Assembly: GCF_963855985.1 (NCBI RefSeq)
Contig: NC_087118.1
Span: forward strand, 12,295,001 to 12,359,000
DNA length: 64,000 nucleotides
Source of the DNA: Ostrinia nubilalis
Lineage: Eukaryota; Arthropoda; Insecta; Lepidoptera; Crambidae
Reading direction: 5' to 3'
The notes below the pieces were generated by a model. The model did no database searches, was not told the origin of the DNA, and saw only the letters and a list, made by a program, of their open reading frames with translations. Position numbers and translations under genes: made by a program. Below, one piece after another: positions 60,546-64,000 of the stretch. The number at the start of each line of letters is the position of its first letter. The stretch's first letter is position 1.

Positions 60546-60826
60546 AAGCGAATAAAAGGCTAATAGCTTGCTTAGTTCATCGTAGGCTCTATGTTTTCTT
60601 TTCAATTATTTTTTGGTTAGGATTATTAATAGATTGTAGTAATAGTGCATACTTGTATACATGGATGATTATGTTATACTTTCATTTACTTAGTGGAATT
60701 ACTTCTTTCAAAACGTGAATTAAAACTGGCCCCATAGCAGACATTTTCCTACATCTAAAGTCCTTTTAAAATATATATTGGTTATGGCTATTGGAGCGGG
60801 TACCACTTTCCATACATTTGTGCCCA

Positions 60827-63800
60827 TCATCCTTTATCATAATTATCTATCTGTCTTAAATATTTAGGAAGGGTATTATATAGCCTTATTGCCATGGAGT
60901 ATGGTCCCGATCCATGTAATTCTAATTTACTATCTGGCAACACAAGCTTGTTTCTCTTTCTCAGTGTTATAGTCCCAGTGTACTTTTCGTCTGTCTTATC
61001 AAATATTTCCCCATTTTGCCTAACTATTTTGCATATTTCCAATATATAAAGAGATGGGACAGTTAATATTTTATATTCTCTAAAATATGGTTTACAGCTT
61101 TCCATAGGCCCTATATTAGCAAGTATCCTTATACATTTTTTTTGTAGAACCAAAAGTTTTGGCGCATCTGTGCTGTTGCCCCACAAAGCAATACCGTAGC
61201 GCAGCTGCGAGTGCGCGTAAGCATGATACGCAATTTTGGCGGTATTCGTGTCTGTGGACCTTTTTAGTTCGTTCAATGCATAGATAAATCGCGATAGCTT
61301 ACCTGATACGGTTTCAATATGGCTTTTCCAATTTAAATTGCAATCTATTTTTATACCTAGTAATGAAAATGAATTGACGCATTCGAGCTCTATATTATCA
61401 ACTGTGTAATTGATGTTTAGTGGTCTTTTTTGATAGGGTCTAAAAATCATTAGTTTTGTTTTGTTGTAATTTATGACTAGATTATGATCACCCAACCAAG
61501 ATACAATTTCATGGGTAGTTTTATTTAACTTATCTTTTAGTTGTTCTTCATCTATGGTAGGAAGTATAACTGACATGTCATCTGCAAACAAAATACTGGT
61601 CTCTTTGATTATTTTTGGCAAGTCGTTTATGTAAATGAGAAATAGAAAGCATCCTATGACACTTTTTTGGGGTATAGATTTTGATATTACTGCCTTTTGT
61701 GACCTAACGCTAGTTATTTGACTATTTTCTAAACATGCGTTTTGTATTTCTACATATTGAACGCGATTTTCGAAGTAGGAGGTTAACCACTTATGTGCCA
61801 TGCCACGAATACCGATCCCATATAATTTTTTTAGTAAGATATTTGGTAGCACCCGATCGTATGCCTTACTTAGGTCTAGTAAAATGCCAACAGCGTAATT
61901 TTTATTATTTAGAATATCTAAGATTTCCCTAACATACTTGAAAACAGCTATAGTAGTTGACCGATTTTTACGAAAACCATTTTGGCTATCATTAAAAACC
62001 TTATATTTTTCGCAGAAAGAATATAGTCGGTTTGTCATGGCCGATTCAAATACTTTTGAGAAAGAGAAAGAAAGAAAGAAAGAAAGAAACATTTATTGCC
62101 ATGGACATCACAGAAGACAAAAGATGTAAATAATAGAAAAAAAGTAAATAAGACATAGGTGACATAAAATAAAACATACAATGAAAGTGAAAGTAAAACT
62201 GAGCAGTGCCACCCTGTCGCACAGCGATGTCCATCGCAATGGGACCCCACTCAGCATATGCCATGGCCCCCGGTGAGGGAGGCCACGACGCTGGTTTTCA
62301 GTGTGCCCCATGCCGAGTGGGAGTCACGGACACTAACCTATACTGCATAAAATATACATACATAAATAATAATAATAATAGTGCGCGTATAAATTTTAAG
62401 TGTAAGTACAGTATAATATTATTATAAAGAAAAGATGTAATAAGATATTATAAATAAAACGATAATATTTGAAAAACAAAACTGTGTGGGTGTACATAAT
62501 AAATAAATTGTAATGTAATAAAGTGTTTGTGTATACAGTGATTGTGTGTGTCTCGACGACCACAAAACCGTCACGTGCGATCGAACCATTTTGCGTGGTT
62601 GTGTCCATTCATAGCATCAGGTGTCAGATTGGCCCATAATCCTGAGCGCGTTAGTCGCATCGCCTACCCACAATACAGAAAAAAATAACAAACAAAATAA
62701 AGTACATCATTAGTGTCAGATCAAGTAAATTAAATAAAATTCATTTACGCATATCTAAAAATAATTATGTCAGATAGATGTTATTACGTTAGAGTGTTAA
62801 GAGGGCAATAAAGCTATGGGTCGGTAGTTGCTGCTCGAACTTGGGTCACCGGTTTTGTGTATAGGTTTGACTATTGATATTTTCAACCTTTCAGGGACAA
62901 CACCCTCAGCAAATGACTGGTTTATTAGCAGAGTTAAAGGCGGGGCTAGCTCATGTACACACTGTCTTATGAGCGAAGGTGGTATTTCGTCAAAGCCATA
63001 ACTCTTCTTATTTTTTAGGTTACGAATTAATCGCGTTGTTTCTGCAAGGTCTAGAGGTTTTAAGTACAGTGAATTCTCCACCGGAGTAGCCACAGGGCGG
63101 CCAGGTGGTGGTGAATTTTTTGAATACGCGCCTACTGATATAAAGTACTCGTTGAAGGCATTTGCCACTAAGTGGGGGTCCTCTACTAAAGTGTTGTTGC
63201 TAAACAATGTAATATTTTTCAGTGACCGTTTAGGTAGTTTGTTAGTTCTTTCCTTTACAATAGCCCTCATAGTTTTATTTACATTACTTGACTGTTTAAT
63301 TTTTTTAATATTACACAGTTTTTTTGACTGGTATGCCGTTTTTCTTAGTAGCTTTGTATATTTTTTGTAGTGATTATCCAAGATAGAGCTATCCCATTGA
63401 GAATTTAGGACTTTTAATAATCTTTTATGCCTACATGAGACCCTTATACCTTTTGTAAGCCATGTTTTAGTTTTAACAGGTTTTATTTTTATTTTTGTTT
63501 TTGGTATACAGTTGTTATGTGCATTAATTATTATTTCTAAAAAAATATTACAATTTTCATTTACAGATTTATAATTATTGAATATTTGATTCCAGTCTAT
63601 TTGTGCAAGTTCTAACTTAAATAAATTTATATGTTTTTCCTTATAAAGCCTTTTCTGCATATAACAGATGGGCATATGTGTACATGGCGGGTTTTTTAAT
63701 GTAATTATGACACCTTTATGGTCTGACAGGCCATAATCATGTACTGTGATATCTGTGTTTTTAATAAAAAAGTTAGTAAATATTAAATCGAGGCAGGTTT

Positions 63801-64000
63801 CACTGCTACTTGAGACTCTGGTAGGTTTTTTTATTTTTTGAGTGAAGTTAAAGGTTTTCATTAAATCCGAGAGAGAAGAGGACAGCTTGGTTTTAGTCAA
63901 CATGTCCACATTAAAGTCACCGCCTATTATCACATTTTTACAGTAGTCTTTTTTTGATAAAATGTTCAGTACTTTTTCAAGGGACGAGAAGAATATATCT
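60827..64000 (-). pseudogene. LINE ORF2, partial at window end and split by a retroposed fragment
   Basis: Running from the window end down: endonuclease C-terminus (VIIGGDFNVDM, CLDLIFTN, GLSDHKGVI), linker, RT start (FDEIPPSLI, SNYRPIALLPS to 62804), insertion 62067-62798, then FSKVFESAM, NGFRKNRSTT, LLDLSKAYD, FADDMSVIL and the C-terminal domain to 60827. The usual VPQGS block reads IPQKSVIGC, so the RT has decayed. The gene continues beyond 64000. Confidence 0.82.
62067..62798 (-). mobile_element. Retroposed LINE 3' fragment with (TTTC)n tail
   Basis: It is flanked by AAGAG (62062-62066, 62799-62803). On the minus strand it ends CATGGCAATAAATG followed by TTTC repeats. It matches 18525-20008, including GCAGTATAGGTTAGTGTCCG. 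No coding sequence remains, so it is a 5'-truncated copy. Confidence 0.75.

Overview
This window is eukaryotic and looks like a moth or butterfly (Lepidoptera) chromosome. It has AT-rich unique DNA, introns with GT/AG ends, Helitrons carrying (GTCT)n microsatellites, an R4/Dong-like retrotransposon with TAA-repeat tails, RTE-type LINEs and Ty3/Gypsy and BEL/Pao elements. The only clear single-copy host gene is the last exon of a Scratch/Snail-family zinc-finger gene at 602-1842 on the minus strand. Its upstream exon or exons are not visible, so most of the window is either the upstream intron of that gene or intergenic DNA. Everything else that codes is transposon-derived. Family calls are from motif reading alone; no database search was possible.

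Layout. 0-5.4 kb: scratch exon with a long (Glu-Pro) tract, a long-TIR MITE (2536-3361) and a Helitron (3611-4403). 5.4-14.2 kb: a CR1/Jockey-group LINE whose ORF2 is split by a very young Gypsy element (7193-12185, LTRs read as identical). 15-20 kb: a BEL/Pao scrap, stacked palindromes, a head-to-tail array of three Helitrons and a LINE 3' end carrying a TA-flanked inverted-repeat element. 20-26.4 kb: mostly decayed DNA with an old RTE LINE and an RNase H scrap. 26.4-29.4 kb: a 3'-truncated LTR element carrying, in antisense, a small intron-containing THAP-like gene. 29.5-38.8 kb: another Helitron, a nearly intact LINE interrupted by a second long-TIR MITE, and two R4-like elements. 38.9-48.3 kb: a minus-strand LINE with PHD-type ORF1, split by a 2.5-kb DNA element, and upstream of it a Transib-like element with CACAGTG termini. 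49-53 kb: BEL/Pao integrase, a truncated LINE and RTE scraps. 53.1-58.0 kb: a complete non-autonomous LTR element (TATA target duplication, 455-bp LTRs) of the same family as the one at 26.4-29.4 kb. 58-64 kb: SINE and RTE scraps, a 128-bp tandem duplication and a LINE ORF2 that runs off the end of the window.

The elements are nested, so relative ages can be read from who interrupts whom. In several cases removing the insert and one target copy rejoins the reading frame (Gypsy in the 5.4-kb LINE, the MITE at 32.5 kb, the DNA element at 41.5 kb), which confirms the boundaries. None of the large ORFs is fully intact: each carries at least one stop, frameshift, deletion or insertion. The most unusual content is the antisense THAP-like gene with an apparent intron inside the non-autonomous LTR family, followed by the Transib-like and Ginger-like terminal structures and the recurring Helitron junction.
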